Shown here: positions 54,635 to 62,961 of the stretch, piece after piece | How positions within the stretch are numbered: the stretch's first letter is position 1 | Layout: every line of letters starts with the position of its first letter | Assembly (NCBI RefSeq): GCF_023544715.1 | Contig: NZ_JAMJEZ010000005.1 | Span: forward strand, 62,001-126,000 | DNA length: 64,000 nt | Direction of reading: 5' to 3' | Source: Pseudomonas eutrophicaquae | GTDB lineage: Bacteria; Pseudomonadota; Gammaproteobacteria; Pseudomonadales; Pseudomonadaceae | The notes under the pieces: model-generated | The model's database searches: none | What the model was told of the DNA's origin: nothing | The model's input: only the letters and a program-made list of their open reading frames with translations | Translations under genes and position numbers: made by a program

Positions 54635-54958
54635 ATGGATGATTTCATGCCTTCCAGAGACAAGAAGAAACTGCCGTTCGATAGCGAAGATGCCCTGCTG
54701 TTCGTCCCCAGCAGCGCCCTGCTGGCCGATCTGGGCAAGGGGCTGGGCCAGGTGGCCGCACGCCTGCCGTCGATCAGCGAGCTGCTGGCCCTGTTCGAGT
54801 CGGGTGCGGCAGGTGTCGATGAGCCCATCGGCTTTGAAACCGGCCATCCGATCGGCCATGAGCCCGGCCAGCTGCGCCATGAGCTGCCGACGGTGATTGG
54901 TGTGGTGGGCAATCAGCGCAGCGAGCGCCTGGGTGCGCTGGACTTCGACGGAGTCTGA
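54635..54958 (+). CDS. Unrecognised 107-residue protein; candidate type I secretion substrate
   Basis: I do not recognise the family. The codons are strongly G/C in third position, which supports real coding. There is no signal peptide and no membrane helix. A basic N-terminus (PSRDKKKLPF) leads into an amphipathic Leu-rich region (ALLADLGKGLGQVAARLPSI), then a Gly/His/Pro-rich part with GHPIGHEPG, and the end is RLGALDFDGV. No RTX GGxGxD repeats occur. The acidic-hydrophobic end resembles the C-terminal signals of AprD/PrtD-type substrates, and such a system lies just upstream; this link is inference. ATGs at 54635 and 54647 are both possible, with weak ribosome-binding sites. It converges with the aldo/keto reductase gene 30 bases away. 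Confidence 0.6.
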   Translation: MDDFMPSRDKKKLPFDSEDALLFVPSSALLADLGKGLGQVAARLPSISELLALFESGAAGVDEPIGFETGHPIGHEPGQLRHELPTVIGVVGNQRSERLGALDFDGV

Positions 54959-54988
54959 CCCGGCACCCTGCCGCCTGGCGTGCCGGCT

Positions 54989-55831
54989 TCAGCGCCGCTG
55001 CTGCGCCAGCACCTCGACGGCGCAGGTCACGTTGTCCTGCAGGTGCTGCGGGTTGATGGTGCCGACGATCACGCTGCCCACCGCCTGGTGGGCGAAGATC
55101 AGCTCGAAGCTGGCCCGGACCGGATCCTTTGATGCGGCTGCCGGCTGATCGCCCTCGGCCGGCAGGCGGCAGAGATGGCCACTGGCCAGTGCTTTCTTGA
55201 TCAGGATGCCCTTGTGCTGCGCGGCGGCGTGATCCAGCACGGCACGCTCGCCCTGTTCGGCCAGGTTGTAGGTGACCATCGCGCAGTCGCCGTCTGCCAG
55301 TGCGGCAATGCCGCCCTCCACCGTCTTGCCGGAGAAGCCGAAGGCGCGGATCAGCCCGGCCTGTCGCAGTCTGGCCAGCTCGGCGTACACCCCCTCATGC
55401 TGCAGGATCGCCAGATCGTTGCCATCGGAGTGCACCAGCACCAGATCGAGGTAGTCGGTGTGCAGGCGGCGCAGGCTGCGCTCCACCGAGTAGCGGGTGT
55501 GGGCAGCGCTGAAGTCGAAGTGCGAGCGGCCCTGCTCGAACTCCTCGCCGACCTTGCTGCACAGCACCCAGTCATGCCGCTGGCCGCGCAGCAGCGGGCC
55601 CAGACGCTGCTCGCTGACACCATAGGCCGGCGCGGTATCCAGCAGGTTGATGCCAAGATCGCGGGCCAGGGCCAGCAGATTGGCGGCGCTGCGCTCATCG
55701 GGAATCTGGAAGCCATCCGGATACTTGACCCCCTGGTCGCGGCCGAGCTTGACCGTCCCCAGGCCCAGCGGCGAGATCTGCAGGTCCGTGCTGCCCAGCG
55801 GGCGCCAGCAGTCATGCAAGGACACGCGCAT
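54989..55831 (-). CDS. Aldo/keto reductase
   Basis: 280 residues. The tetrad of the AKR family is visible: Asp and Tyr in NLLDTAPAYGVSEQRLG, Lys in VLCSKVG and His in LVLVHSDG. IRAFGFSGKTVEGG and SVIVGTINPQHLQDN are the NADPH-binding region. It reduces an aldehyde or ketone of unknown identity. The ATG at 55831 overlaps the stop of the upstream FAD oxidoreductase as ATGA, so the two form an operon; the frame reaching 56083 lies inside that gene. P. aeruginosa has the same pair near waaA (PA4992/PA4991 from memory). Confidence 0.9.
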   Translation of the reverse strand: MRVSLHDCWRPLGSTDLQISPLGLGTVKLGRDQGVKYPDGFQIPDERSAANLLALARDLGINLLDTAPAYGVSEQRLGPLLRGQRHDWVLCSKVGEEFEQGRSHFDFSAAHTRYSVERSLRRLHTDYLDLVLVHSDGNDLAILQHEGVYAELARLRQAGLIRAFGFSGKTVEGGIAALADGDCAMVTYNLAEQGERAVLDHAAAQHKGILIKKALASGHLCRLPAEGDQPAAASKDPVRASFELIFAHQAVGSVIVGTINPQHLQDNVTCAVEVLAQQRR

Positions 55832-57009
55832 CAGAACAGCTCCTGCCAGGGTGCCAGACCCAGTGCCGGTTGCGGCAGGGCGGGGCGTGGTGCATGGGAG
55901 GGCGAGGGTTCGATGCCCTCGGCCCGCAGGCTGGCCAGCACCCGATCGCTCAGGTCCGGCGCCAGTGCCAGCTTGGTCGGCCAGCCGACCAGCAGCCGGC
56001 CCTGACGGGTGAGGAAGGCATTGTCCGGGCGTACCAGTCCCGATTGTGCCGGCTCGGCGCGGTCGATGCGCAGGGTGCGCCACTGCGCATCACGCAGGTC
56101 GATCCACGGCAGCAGTTCGGCCAGCTCGCGCTGCGCCGCCTTGATCTGCGCGGCCTCATCGCGGGCCACGCCCTCGGCTTCGGCCAGATGACCGCCCAGA
56201 TACCAGACCCACTGGCCATCGTCGGCCGGATGGGTGGTGATGGTCAGACGCGGCTTGGTGCCCGCGCCGAGGCAATGGGCGTACAGCGGGCGCAGGCTGG
56301 CCGACTTGACCAGCACCATGTGCAGCGCGCGCAGCTGCTGCGCCGGCTCCGCCAGCCCGCAGCGCGCCAGAAGCCCGGCATTGCCGGCACCGGCGCACAG
56401 CACCACGCGGCGTGCCTCGATGGGGCGGCCATCGACCTGCAGCCCGCACAGCTCGCCCTGGGCATCGTGCAGCGGCTCGACCTGCTTGCCCGCCAGCAGG
56501 CTGTCGCCGGCCAGCACCTGCAGGCGCCGGATCAGGCTGGGCACATCCAGCACCAGCTCGGCCAGCCGATAGACCTTGCCGCGAAACCGTTCATCCTGCA
56601 GCGCCGCCGGCAGGGCCTCGCCCTTGACCTGATCGACCCGTCCGCGCATCGCCTTGCTGGCGAAAAAGCCGGTGAGGTTGCCGGCCAGCGTGCCGGGCGA
56701 CCACAGATAATGGGCCTCGCAGAGCAGGTGCACCCCCGCAAGGTCCAGCTCGCCATGGCCGGCCAGCGCCTCGCGCCAGCGGCGCGGCATGTCGGCAATC
56801 GCCTCGGAGGAGCCGGTCAGGCTGCCCCCCAAGGCGTACTTGGTGCCGCCATGGATGATGCCTTGCGACTTGAGACTCTGCCCGCCGCCCAGCGCCTCGT
56901 GCTCGACCAGCAGCGTCGAATAGCCGAGGCGGCGCAGGCGGGCATTGAGCCACAGCCCGGCAATGCCACCGCCGGCGATGAGGATGTCGGTGCTCAGGGT
57001 CGAAGACAT
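55831..57009 (-). CDS. FAD-dependent oxidoreductase (DAO/GlpD-like)
   Basis: 392 residues. It starts with the FAD dinucleotide motif ILIAGGGIAGLWLNARLRRL and has a second glycine block VVLCAGAGNAGLL near the middle, the arrangement of DAO-type flavoproteins. The early SLKSQGIIHGGTKYALGG resembles glycerol-3-phosphate dehydrogenase and related enzymes. Substrate unknown. The ATG at 57009 has AAGG 7 bases upstream. It is divergent from waaA and shares a 4-base overlap with the aldo/keto reductase. Confidence 0.88.
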   Translation of the reverse strand: MSSTLSTDILIAGGGIAGLWLNARLRRLGYSTLLVEHEALGGGQSLKSQGIIHGGTKYALGGSLTGSSEAIADMPRRWREALAGHGELDLAGVHLLCEAHYLWSPGTLAGNLTGFFASKAMRGRVDQVKGEALPAALQDERFRGKVYRLAELVLDVPSLIRRLQVLAGDSLLAGKQVEPLHDAQGELCGLQVDGRPIEARRVVLCAGAGNAGLLARCGLAEPAQQLRALHMVLVKSASLRPLYAHCLGAGTKPRLTITTHPADDGQWVWYLGGHLAEAEGVARDEAAQIKAAQRELAELLPWIDLRDAQWRTLRIDRAEPAQSGLVRPDNAFLTRQGRLLVGWPTKLALAPDLSDRVLASLRAEGIEPSPSHAPRPALPQPALGLAPWQELF

Positions 57010-57039
57010 GGACGCGGCCTTGCAAAAAAGAAGGCGCCG

Positions 57040-57045
57040 AGTATA
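57040..57045 (-). promoter_or_regulatory. Possible -10 of the FAD oxidoreductase operon
   Basis: On the minus strand this reads TATACT, five of six matches to the -10 consensus, about 30 bases upstream of the ATG at 57009. The -35 is poor. Confidence 0.4.
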
Positions 57046-57067
57046 GCGCAGCCGCAGATCTCTGTTC

Positions 57068-57076
57068 TGGTATGCT
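57068..57076 (+). promoter_or_regulatory. Extended -10 directly in front of waaA (leaderless mRNA candidate)
   Basis: CTGGTATGCT places an extended -10 (TGG-TATGCT, hexamer 57071-57076) only 8 bases before the waaA ATG at 57085. Transcription would start at or next to the A of the start codon. No Shine-Dalgarno lies between, which fits a leaderless message. No clear -35 is seen. Confidence 0.45.
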
Positions 57077-57084
57077 CCGGCGCC

Positions 57085-58371
57085 ATGAACCGGACCCTCT
57101 ACAGCCTGCTCCTGCACCTGGCCTTGCCCTTCATCCTGCTGCGTCTGTGGCGGCGTGGTCGGCAGACGCCGGCCTATCGCCAGCGCATCGCCGAGCGTCT
57201 GGCGCTGCGCTTGCCGGCACCGCCTGCCGGCGGCATCTGGCTGCATGCAGTGTCGCTGGGCGAGAGCATCGCCGCCGCGCCCCTGATCCGTGCCTTGCTG
57301 AGCCGTTATCCGCAGCAGGTGGTCACCGTCACCAACATGACCCCCACAGGCTCGGCACGCATCGCCAGCCTGTTCGCCGCCGAGATCGCCGCCGGGCGCC
57401 TGCAGCAGGGCTATCTGCCCTACGACCTGCCCTGGGCGGCGGCGCGCTTTCTGGATCGTGTGCAGCCGCGGCTGGCCATCATCATGGAAACCGAGCTGTG
57501 GCCCAACTTCGTGGCGGCCTGCCGCGCGCGCGCGATTGCCGTGGTGCTGGCCAATGCGCGCCTGTCGGAAAAATCCGCGCGGGGCTATGCGCGGTTTGCC
57601 CGGCTGACCCGGCCGATGCTGGCCAGTCTGACGCTGATCGCCGTGCAGACCGAAGCCGAGGCCGAGCGCTTTCGCCGCCTCGGTGCGCGCCCGTCTGCCG
57701 TGCAGGTCACCGGCTCGATCAAGTTCGACCTGCAGGTTGATGCCGAGCTGCTGCCCAAGGCCCGCGCCCTGCGCCGCACCTGGCAGGCCGCGACGCGGCC
57801 GGTGTGGATCGCCGCCAGCACCCATGCCGGTGAGGATGAAATCATCCTCGCCGCCCATCGCCAGCTGCTGGCCACACAGCCGGCGGCGCTGCTGATTCTG
57901 GTGCCGCGCCACCCCGAGCGCTTTGCTGCGGTGCATGACTTATGCCTGCGCGAAGGCTTTAGCTGCGTGCGCCGCTCCCTGAACGAGGCACCGGATGCGG
58001 CAACCCAGGTGCTGCTGGGCGATACCCTCGGCGAGCTGCTGTTTCTCTATGCGCTGGCCGATCTCGCCTTTGTCGGCGGAAGCCTGGTGGCCAATGGCGG
58101 CCATAACCTGCTGGAGCCGGCGGCCCTCGGCCGCCCTGTACTGAGCGGCCCGCACTGGTTCAACTTCCTCGAGATTGCCGCCCAGCTCGAGGCGGCCGGC
58201 GCCCTGTGCAGCGTCCATGACGCGGACAGCCTGGCGGCGACCCTGCAGGATCTGCTCGCCAAGCCCGAGCGCCGCGCGGCGATGGGGGTGGCAGCACTGG
58301 GCGTGCTGCAGGCCAACCAAGGCGCGCTGGCGCGCCTCCTGGCGCTGCTGCCCGGCCCTGAGCGCGCGTGA
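57085..58371 (+). CDS. waaA: Kdo transferase WaaA (KdtA)
   Basis: 428 residues, GT30 family. It transfers Kdo from CMP-Kdo to lipid A precursor at the inner membrane. MNRTLYSLLLHLALPFILLR is the membrane-associated N-terminus of the family, followed by RGRQTPAYRQRIAER. WLHAVSLGES contains the catalytic Glu. METELWPNF, GSIKFDL and GGSLVANGGHNLLEPAALG are conserved WaaA blocks. The ATG aligns with the E. coli start; the open frame far upstream is antisense to the oxidoreductase. A promoter-like extended -10 lies right before the ATG. Confidence 0.96.
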   Translation: MNRTLYSLLLHLALPFILLRLWRRGRQTPAYRQRIAERLALRLPAPPAGGIWLHAVSLGESIAAAPLIRALLSRYPQQVVTVTNMTPTGSARIASLFAAEIAAGRLQQGYLPYDLPWAAARFLDRVQPRLAIIMETELWPNFVAACRARAIAVVLANARLSEKSARGYARFARLTRPMLASLTLIAVQTEAEAERFRRLGARPSAVQVTGSIKFDLQVDAELLPKARALRRTWQAATRPVWIAASTHAGEDEIILAAHRQLLATQPAALLILVPRHPERFAAVHDLCLREGFSCVRRSLNEAPDAATQVLLGDTLGELLFLYALADLAFVGGSLVANGGHNLLEPAALGRPVLSGPHWFNFLEIAAQLEAAGALCSVHDADSLAATLQDLLAKPERRAAMGVAALGVLQANQGALARLLALLPGPERA

Positions 58372-58397
58372 GGCCCGGCGCGCCGCCCGGCAAGGCT

Positions 58398-58441
58398 TGC
58401 TAAGATACGCCCCCTGAACAGATCACCCGCCGATCGGGCGG
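58398..58441 (+). promoter_or_regulatory. Possible promoter and leader hairpin of the O-antigen locus
   Basis: TGCTAAGAT (58398-58406) is an extended -10 candidate, of the same TGn type as those at waaA and rlmJ. Downstream CCGCC (58427-58431) and GGCGG (58437-58441) can form a small hairpin in the leader. I looked for a JUMPstart/ops element in the gap and saw none. Confidence 0.35.
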
Positions 58442-58484
58442 TCGATCGCGACGACGGCTCCAGCCCGCAAGGATCGAACACACC

Positions 58485-59927
58485 ATGAAGCTCATTCCGG
58501 TCATCATGTCCGGCGGCGTCGGGAGCCGTCTGTGGCCTGTTTCCCGAGAAACCCACCCCAAGCCGTTCATGACACTGCCCGATGGCCAGACCCTGCTGGG
58601 CAAGACCTTCCGGCGCGCTGCTGCGCTTGAGGGGGTGGTGGAAATCATGACCGTCACCAACCGCGAGCTGTTCTTCAAGACCGAAGACGAGTACCGCCTG
58701 TGCGGAAGTCCCGATCTGCCGCGCCGCTTCATTCTCGAGCCCTTCGGGCGCAACACCGCCGCGGCCGTCGCCTGTGCGGCACTGCAGCTGCGGGCTGTGC
58801 ATGGCCCGGATGCGCTGATGCTGGTACTGGCGGCCGATCACCTGATCCGTGACGAGGCCGCCTTCGCCGACGCCGTGGCGCAGGCCAGCCGGCTGGCGGC
58901 GGCAGGGTGGCTGGTAACCTTCGGCATCCGTCCTGAATACCCGGAAACCGGCTTTGGCTATATCGAGATCGATCCTGCCGGGGTGCTGGATGGCGGCTTC
59001 AAGGTCAGCCGCTTTGTCGAGAAGCCGGATCTGGCCACCGCCCGCCGCTACCTGGCCGAAGGCCACTACCTGTGGAATTCCGGGATGTTCTGCCTGCAGG
59101 TCGGCAGCGTGCTGGAGCAGTTCGCCCAGCACGCCCCCGATGTGCTGAACGCGGCGCAAGCTGCGCTTGATGCCGCCGATGCCGGTCAGCTGCGCACGCA
59201 GCAGACCCTGACGCTGGAGCGCGAGAGCTTTGCGGCGGTGCCGGACATCTCGATTGACTACGCCCTGATGGAGCGCTCGGCGCAGGTGGCCAGCGTGCCC
59301 TGCGAGATCGGCTGGAGCGATATCGGCTCCTGGTCGGCGATCAGCGCGCTGACCGAGGCTGACCCGGCAGGCAACCGCTGCGAGGGCGAGGTGCTGCTGC
59401 ATGAGGCCCGCCACAATTACGTGCAGAGCCCGGAGCGCCTGACGGCACTGGTCGGTGTCGAGGATCTGATCGTGGTCGATACCCCCGATGCGATCCTGGT
59501 CGCCCACAAGGAGCGCGCCCAGGACGTCAAGCACATCGTCAGCCAGCTGAAGAAGCGCGGCCATGCGGCCCATCTGCTGCACCGCACCGTCAACCGTCCA
59601 TGGGGTACCTACACCACCCTCGAAGAGGGCGAGCGCTTCAAGATCAAGCGCATCGTGGTCAAGCCGGGCGCCTCGCTGTCCCTGCAGATGCACCACCACC
59701 GCAGCGAGCACTGGGTGGTAGTCAGCGGCACGGCCCGTGTGGTCAATGATGCGCAGGACCTGCTGCTGCACACCAACGAGTCGACCTTCATCCGTGCCGG
59801 CCACCGGCATCGTCTGGAGAATCCCGGCGTCATCGATCTGGTGCTGATCGAGGTGCAAAGTGGTGACTACCTCGGCGAGGACGATATCGTCCGCTTCGAG
59901 GATGTCTACGGGCGTGCCGGGCAGTGA
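58485..59927 (+). CDS. manC: Mannose-1-phosphate guanylyltransferase / mannose-6-phosphate isomerase
   Basis: 480 residues, the bifunctional type II PMI-GMP enzyme (ManC, WbpW, AlgA, PslB family). The pyrophosphorylase signature MSGGVGSRLWPVSRE plus KPF is at residues 8-28, ADHLI and FVEKPD follow, and the C-terminal cupin domain has QMHHHRSEHWVVVSGTA with zinc ligands. It makes GDP-mannose from fructose-6-phosphate via mannose-6-phosphate. With the next genes it looks like a WbpW of the A-band or O-antigen pathway; the product depends on a GDP-mannose dehydratase that is not in the window. AAGGA lies 11 bases upstream of the ATG. Confidence 0.95.
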   Translation: MKLIPVIMSGGVGSRLWPVSRETHPKPFMTLPDGQTLLGKTFRRAAALEGVVEIMTVTNRELFFKTEDEYRLCGSPDLPRRFILEPFGRNTAAAVACAALQLRAVHGPDALMLVLAADHLIRDEAAFADAVAQASRLAAAGWLVTFGIRPEYPETGFGYIEIDPAGVLDGGFKVSRFVEKPDLATARRYLAEGHYLWNSGMFCLQVGSVLEQFAQHAPDVLNAAQAALDAADAGQLRTQQTLTLERESFAAVPDISIDYALMERSAQVASVPCEIGWSDIGSWSAISALTEADPAGNRCEGEVLLHEARHNYVQSPERLTALVGVEDLIVVDTPDAILVAHKERAQDVKHIVSQLKKRGHAAHLLHRTVNRPWGTYTTLEEGERFKIKRIVVKPGASLSLQMHHHRSEHWVVVSGTARVVNDAQDLLLHTNESTFIRAGHRHRLENPGVIDLVLIEVQSGDYLGEDDIVRFEDVYGRAGQ

Positions 59928-59944
59928 AGGGCAGGGCAGAGACG

Positions 59945-60841
59945 ATGACAAGCGCCCCGCGTGCACTGATCACCGGCATCCACGGCTTTACTGGACGCTA
60001 CATGGCCGCCGAGCTGCAGCGGGCCGGCTATCAGGTGTTTGGTCTGGGCAGCCGGCCGGGCAGCGACCCTGACTACCGCCAGGCGGATCTGGGGGATGCC
60101 GCAGCGCTGCGCCGGGTGCTGGCTGAACTGCAGCCTGACTATGTGGTGCACCTGGCAGCGCTGGCCTTTGTCGGCCATGGCGAGGCCAACGACTTCTACC
60201 GCGTCAACCTGATCGGCACTCGCAATCTGCTGGAGGCCATCGCTGCCTGTGGCCATCCGCCGGCGTGCGTGCTGCTGGCCAGCAGCGCCAATGTCTACGG
60301 CAACGCCTCGGCCGGGCGGCTGGATGAAACCACGCTGCCGATGCCGGCCAACGACTATGCGGTCAGCAAGTGGGCGATGGAGCAGATGGCGCGCCTGTGG
60401 AGCGATCGCCTGCCACTGGTGATCGCTAGGCCGTTCAACTACACCGGCGTCGGTCAGGGCGAGCAGTTCCTGCTGCCCAAGATCGTCAGCCACTTTCGCC
60501 GGCGCGCGCCGCGTATCGAGCTGGGCAACCTGGATGTCTGGCGCGATTTCAGTGACGTGCGCGCGCTGGTACGCGCCTACCGCGGCCTGCTCGAAACCCG
60601 CCCGCTCGGGCAGACCTTCAATGTCGGCTCGGGCCAGGCCCATTCGCTGCGCGAGGTTCTGGACCTGTGCAGCGCGCTGAGCGGCCATCACCTTGAGGTG
60701 GCGGTCAACCCGGCCTTCGTGCGGGCCGGCGAGGTCCGCACCCTGTGCGCCGATGCCAGTGCGCTACACCGGCTGCTGCCGGACTGGCAGACCCCGCCGC
60801 TGCGCGAGACCCTGGCCTGGATGCTGGCGGAGCCGGTGTGA
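59945..60841 (+). CDS. rmd: Rmd-like NAD(P)-dependent nucleotide-sugar reductase/epimerase
   Basis: 298 residues, extended SDR fold. ALITGIHGFTGRYMAAEL is the Rossmann glycine motif (TGxxGFxG). The catalytic Ser is in SSANVYG and the Tyr/Lys pair in YAVSKWAM. FNYTGVGQGEQFLLPKI is the substrate region of GDP-sugar enzymes. Next to manC it most likely reduces GDP-4-keto-6-deoxymannose (Rmd type, giving GDP-rhamnose), but a 4-epimerase or reductase of another GDP sugar is possible. The ATG at 59945 is preferred; a GTG at 59924, overlapping the manC stop, would add seven residues. It ends in GTGA overlap with the next gene. Confidence 0.68.
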   Translation: MTSAPRALITGIHGFTGRYMAAELQRAGYQVFGLGSRPGSDPDYRQADLGDAAALRRVLAELQPDYVVHLAALAFVGHGEANDFYRVNLIGTRNLLEAIAACGHPPACVLLASSANVYGNASAGRLDETTLPMPANDYAVSKWAMEQMARLWSDRLPLVIARPFNYTGVGQGEQFLLPKIVSHFRRRAPRIELGNLDVWRDFSDVRALVRAYRGLLETRPLGQTFNVGSGQAHSLREVLDLCSALSGHHLEVAVNPAFVRAGEVRTLCADASALHRLLPDWQTPPLRETLAWMLAEPV

Positions 60842-61986
60842 AGGTCATCCTGCCGGTCGATCTGATCCGCTACCCGCTCACCGGCATCGGTCGCTATGTG
60901 TTCGAGCTGGCCCGTGCCCTGGGTGGCCACGAGCAGATCGAGCAGCTGCGCCTGCTATCAGGGCGGCGGCTGGTCGAGGCGCTGCCCGGCGCCGACAGCC
61001 GTCCGGGTGCCAGCCACCGGCTCAAGCGCCTGGCCCAGCAGAGCCGGCTGCTGATCGAGCTGTATGCCCGCATCGATCCGTGGCTGCGCAGCCGCACGCT
61101 GCGTGGGCTGGAAGATCACCTCTACCACGGGCCGAACTTCTTTTTGCCGCGCTTTGCCGGGCCGTGTGTGGCGACCTTCCATGACCTGTCGGCCTTCTAC
61201 TGGCCGCAGTGCCATGACCCGCGGCGCATCGGCTATCTGCAGCGGGAAATGCGCGCCAGTCTCGGGCGCGCTTCGGCGCTGATCACCGACTCCGAATTCA
61301 CCCGCCGTGAGCTGATCGCCTTCACGGGGCTTCCGGCCGAGCGTGTGCAGGCGGTCGCGCTGGCCTGCTCGGAGGATTTTCGGGTGCGCGAGGCGGAAAG
61401 CCTGCGCGGCGTACTGGCCCGCCATGGCCTGCAGCCGGGCGGCTACAGCCTGTATGTCGGCACCATCGAGCCGCGCAAGAACCTCGAACGCCTGCTGGCG
61501 GCCTATGGCCGGCTGCCGCTGGCGCTGCGCCAGCGCTGGCCGCTGGTGCTGTCTGGCTATCGGGGCTGGTGCAGCGAGGCGATCCATGCCCGCATCGCGC
61601 GTGCCGAGCGGGAGGGTTGGGCACGCTACCTGGGCTTTGTCCCCGGCGCCGAGCTGCCGCTGCTGTTTGCAGGTGCCCGGCTGTTCGCCTTCCCCTCGTT
61701 GTATGAGGGCTTTGGTCTACCCGTCCTTGAGGCCATGGCCAGCGGCGTGCCGGTGGTCTGCTCGGACAGCGCTTCGCTGCCGGAAGTGGCTGGCGAGGCC
61801 GCCCTGATGTGCGCCGCCGAGGACGATACACAGCTGACCCGCAACCTGCAGCGCGCCCTTGAGGATGCGGACTGGCGCCGCCGTGCGGTGGTGCGCGGTC
61901 TGGCCCAGGCGGCCAGATTCTCCTGGCAGCGCAGCGCCGAACAGACCGTAGCGGTCTACCGGCAGGTGCTGGAGGGAGCGCACTGA
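60838..61986 (+). CDS. GT4 glycosyltransferase (WbpY/WbpZ-like)
   Basis: 382 residues from the GTG at 60838, which overlaps the previous stop. The N-terminal domain starts KVILPVDLIRYPLTGIGRYV. The donor domain contains YVGTIEPRKNLERLLAAYG and the EX7E block EGFGLPVLEAMASG. These features are shared with the mannosyl/rhamnosyltransferases of O-antigen and A-band clusters, and the GDP-sugar genes before it point to mannose or D-rhamnose as donor sugar. The exact linkage is unknown. The 3' end overlaps the next gene (TGATG). Confidence 0.85.
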   Translation: MKVILPVDLIRYPLTGIGRYVFELARALGGHEQIEQLRLLSGRRLVEALPGADSRPGASHRLKRLAQQSRLLIELYARIDPWLRSRTLRGLEDHLYHGPNFFLPRFAGPCVATFHDLSAFYWPQCHDPRRIGYLQREMRASLGRASALITDSEFTRRELIAFTGLPAERVQAVALACSEDFRVREAESLRGVLARHGLQPGGYSLYVGTIEPRKNLERLLAAYGRLPLALRQRWPLVLSGYRGWCSEAIHARIARAEREGWARYLGFVPGAELPLLFAGARLFAFPSLYEGFGLPVLEAMASGVPVVCSDSASLPEVAGEAALMCAAEDDTQLTRNLQRALEDADWRRRAVVRGLAQAARFSWQRSAEQTVAVYRQVLEGAH

Positions 61987-62960
61987 TGAGCCGCGCGCAA
62001 CACTTGCCCCATGTGCTGATCACCGGCGCCAGTGGCTTTGTCGGCCGCGCCCTGCTGGCGGCGCTGCACGGGCAGGGGTATCCGCTCACGGCCGCCAGCC
62101 GTCAGGCACCGCCACAGCAGGGGGCCAGCCTGCGGTACTGGCCGGTGCAGCGTCTGGATGGGCATAGCGACTGGCGTGGGGCACTGCAGGGCGTCGATGT
62201 GGTAGTGCACTGCGCCGCCCGCGTGCATGTCATGAACGAGCGTGGCGCTGATCCGCTCGCCGCCTTCCGGCAGTCCAATGTCGAGGCAACGCTGGCCCTG
62301 GCCCGTCAGGCGCAGGCGGCTGGCGTGCGCCGCTTCATCTTCCTGAGCTCGATCAAGGCCCATGGCGAGGCCTCGCGCCCCGGCCGGCCCCTGCGTGCCG
62401 ATGACCCGCCCGCCCCATGTGATCCCTACGGACAATCCAAGCTGGAAGCCGAATGGGCGCTGCAGGCACTGGCCGCCGAGACCGGGCTGGAGCTGGTGAT
62501 CATCCGTCCGGTGCTGGTCTACGGGCCGGGGGTTCGGGCCAATTTCCGTAGCCTGCTGCGGGCCGTGGCCCGCGGCTGGCCGCTGCCGCTGGGCGCGCTG
62601 GGCAACCGGCGCAGCCTGCTGGCGCTGGATAACCTGGTCGACCTGATCCGTGTCTGCCTGACCCATCCGGCAGCAGCCGGTGCCACACTGCTGGCCAGCG
62701 ACGGCGAAGACCTCTCGCCGCGCGAACTGGTACGGCGCCTGGCCCGTGCGCTGGAGCGCCCGCCGCGCCTGCTGCCGGTGCCGGCCGGGCTGCTGACGGC
62801 ACTCCTTGTGCTGCTGGGACGGCGTGGCGTGGCAGAGCGGCTGTGCGGCACACTGCAGGTCGATATCAGCGCGACCTGCCGGCGCCTGAACTGGCAGCCC
62901 CCGGTGACGGTCGATACCGCCTTGCAACGCACCGTCCGCGATTACCTGGAACATTCCTGA
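61986..62960 (+). CDS. wbpV: WbpV-like NAD-dependent epimerase/reductase
   Basis: 324 residues, extended SDR. VLITGASGFVGRALLAAL is the Rossmann motif, FLSSIKAHGE the Ser region and YGQSKLEAEW the Tyr-Lys pair. IIRPVLVYGPGVRANF with GNRRSLLALDNLVD is typical of WbpV and its relatives next to wbpL. WbpV-type enzymes reduce the 4-keto sugar made by WbpM to UDP-QuiNAc or UDP-FucNAc, the substrate of WbpL. It overlaps the previous gene by one base. Confidence 0.8.
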   Translation: MSRAQHLPHVLITGASGFVGRALLAALHGQGYPLTAASRQAPPQQGASLRYWPVQRLDGHSDWRGALQGVDVVVHCAARVHVMNERGADPLAAFRQSNVEATLALARQAQAAGVRRFIFLSSIKAHGEASRPGRPLRADDPPAPCDPYGQSKLEAEWALQALAAETGLELVIIRPVLVYGPGVRANFRSLLRAVARGWPLPLGALGNRRSLLALDNLVDLIRVCLTHPAAAGATLLASDGEDLSPRELVRRLARALERPPRLLPVPAGLLTALLVLLGRRGVAERLCGTLQVDISATCRRLNWQPPVTVDTALQRTVRDYLEHS

Positions 62961-62961
62961 G

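Noticed and set aside
55870-57084. Long in-frame upstream extension of waaA (833 codons in all)
   Set aside because: The extension lies antisense to the FAD oxidoreductase and the aldo/keto reductase end; the WaaA family starts at 57085.
58372-58484. Looked for a JUMPstart/ops element in front of the O-antigen genes
   Set aside because: No GGCGGTAG-type motif was found in this gap.
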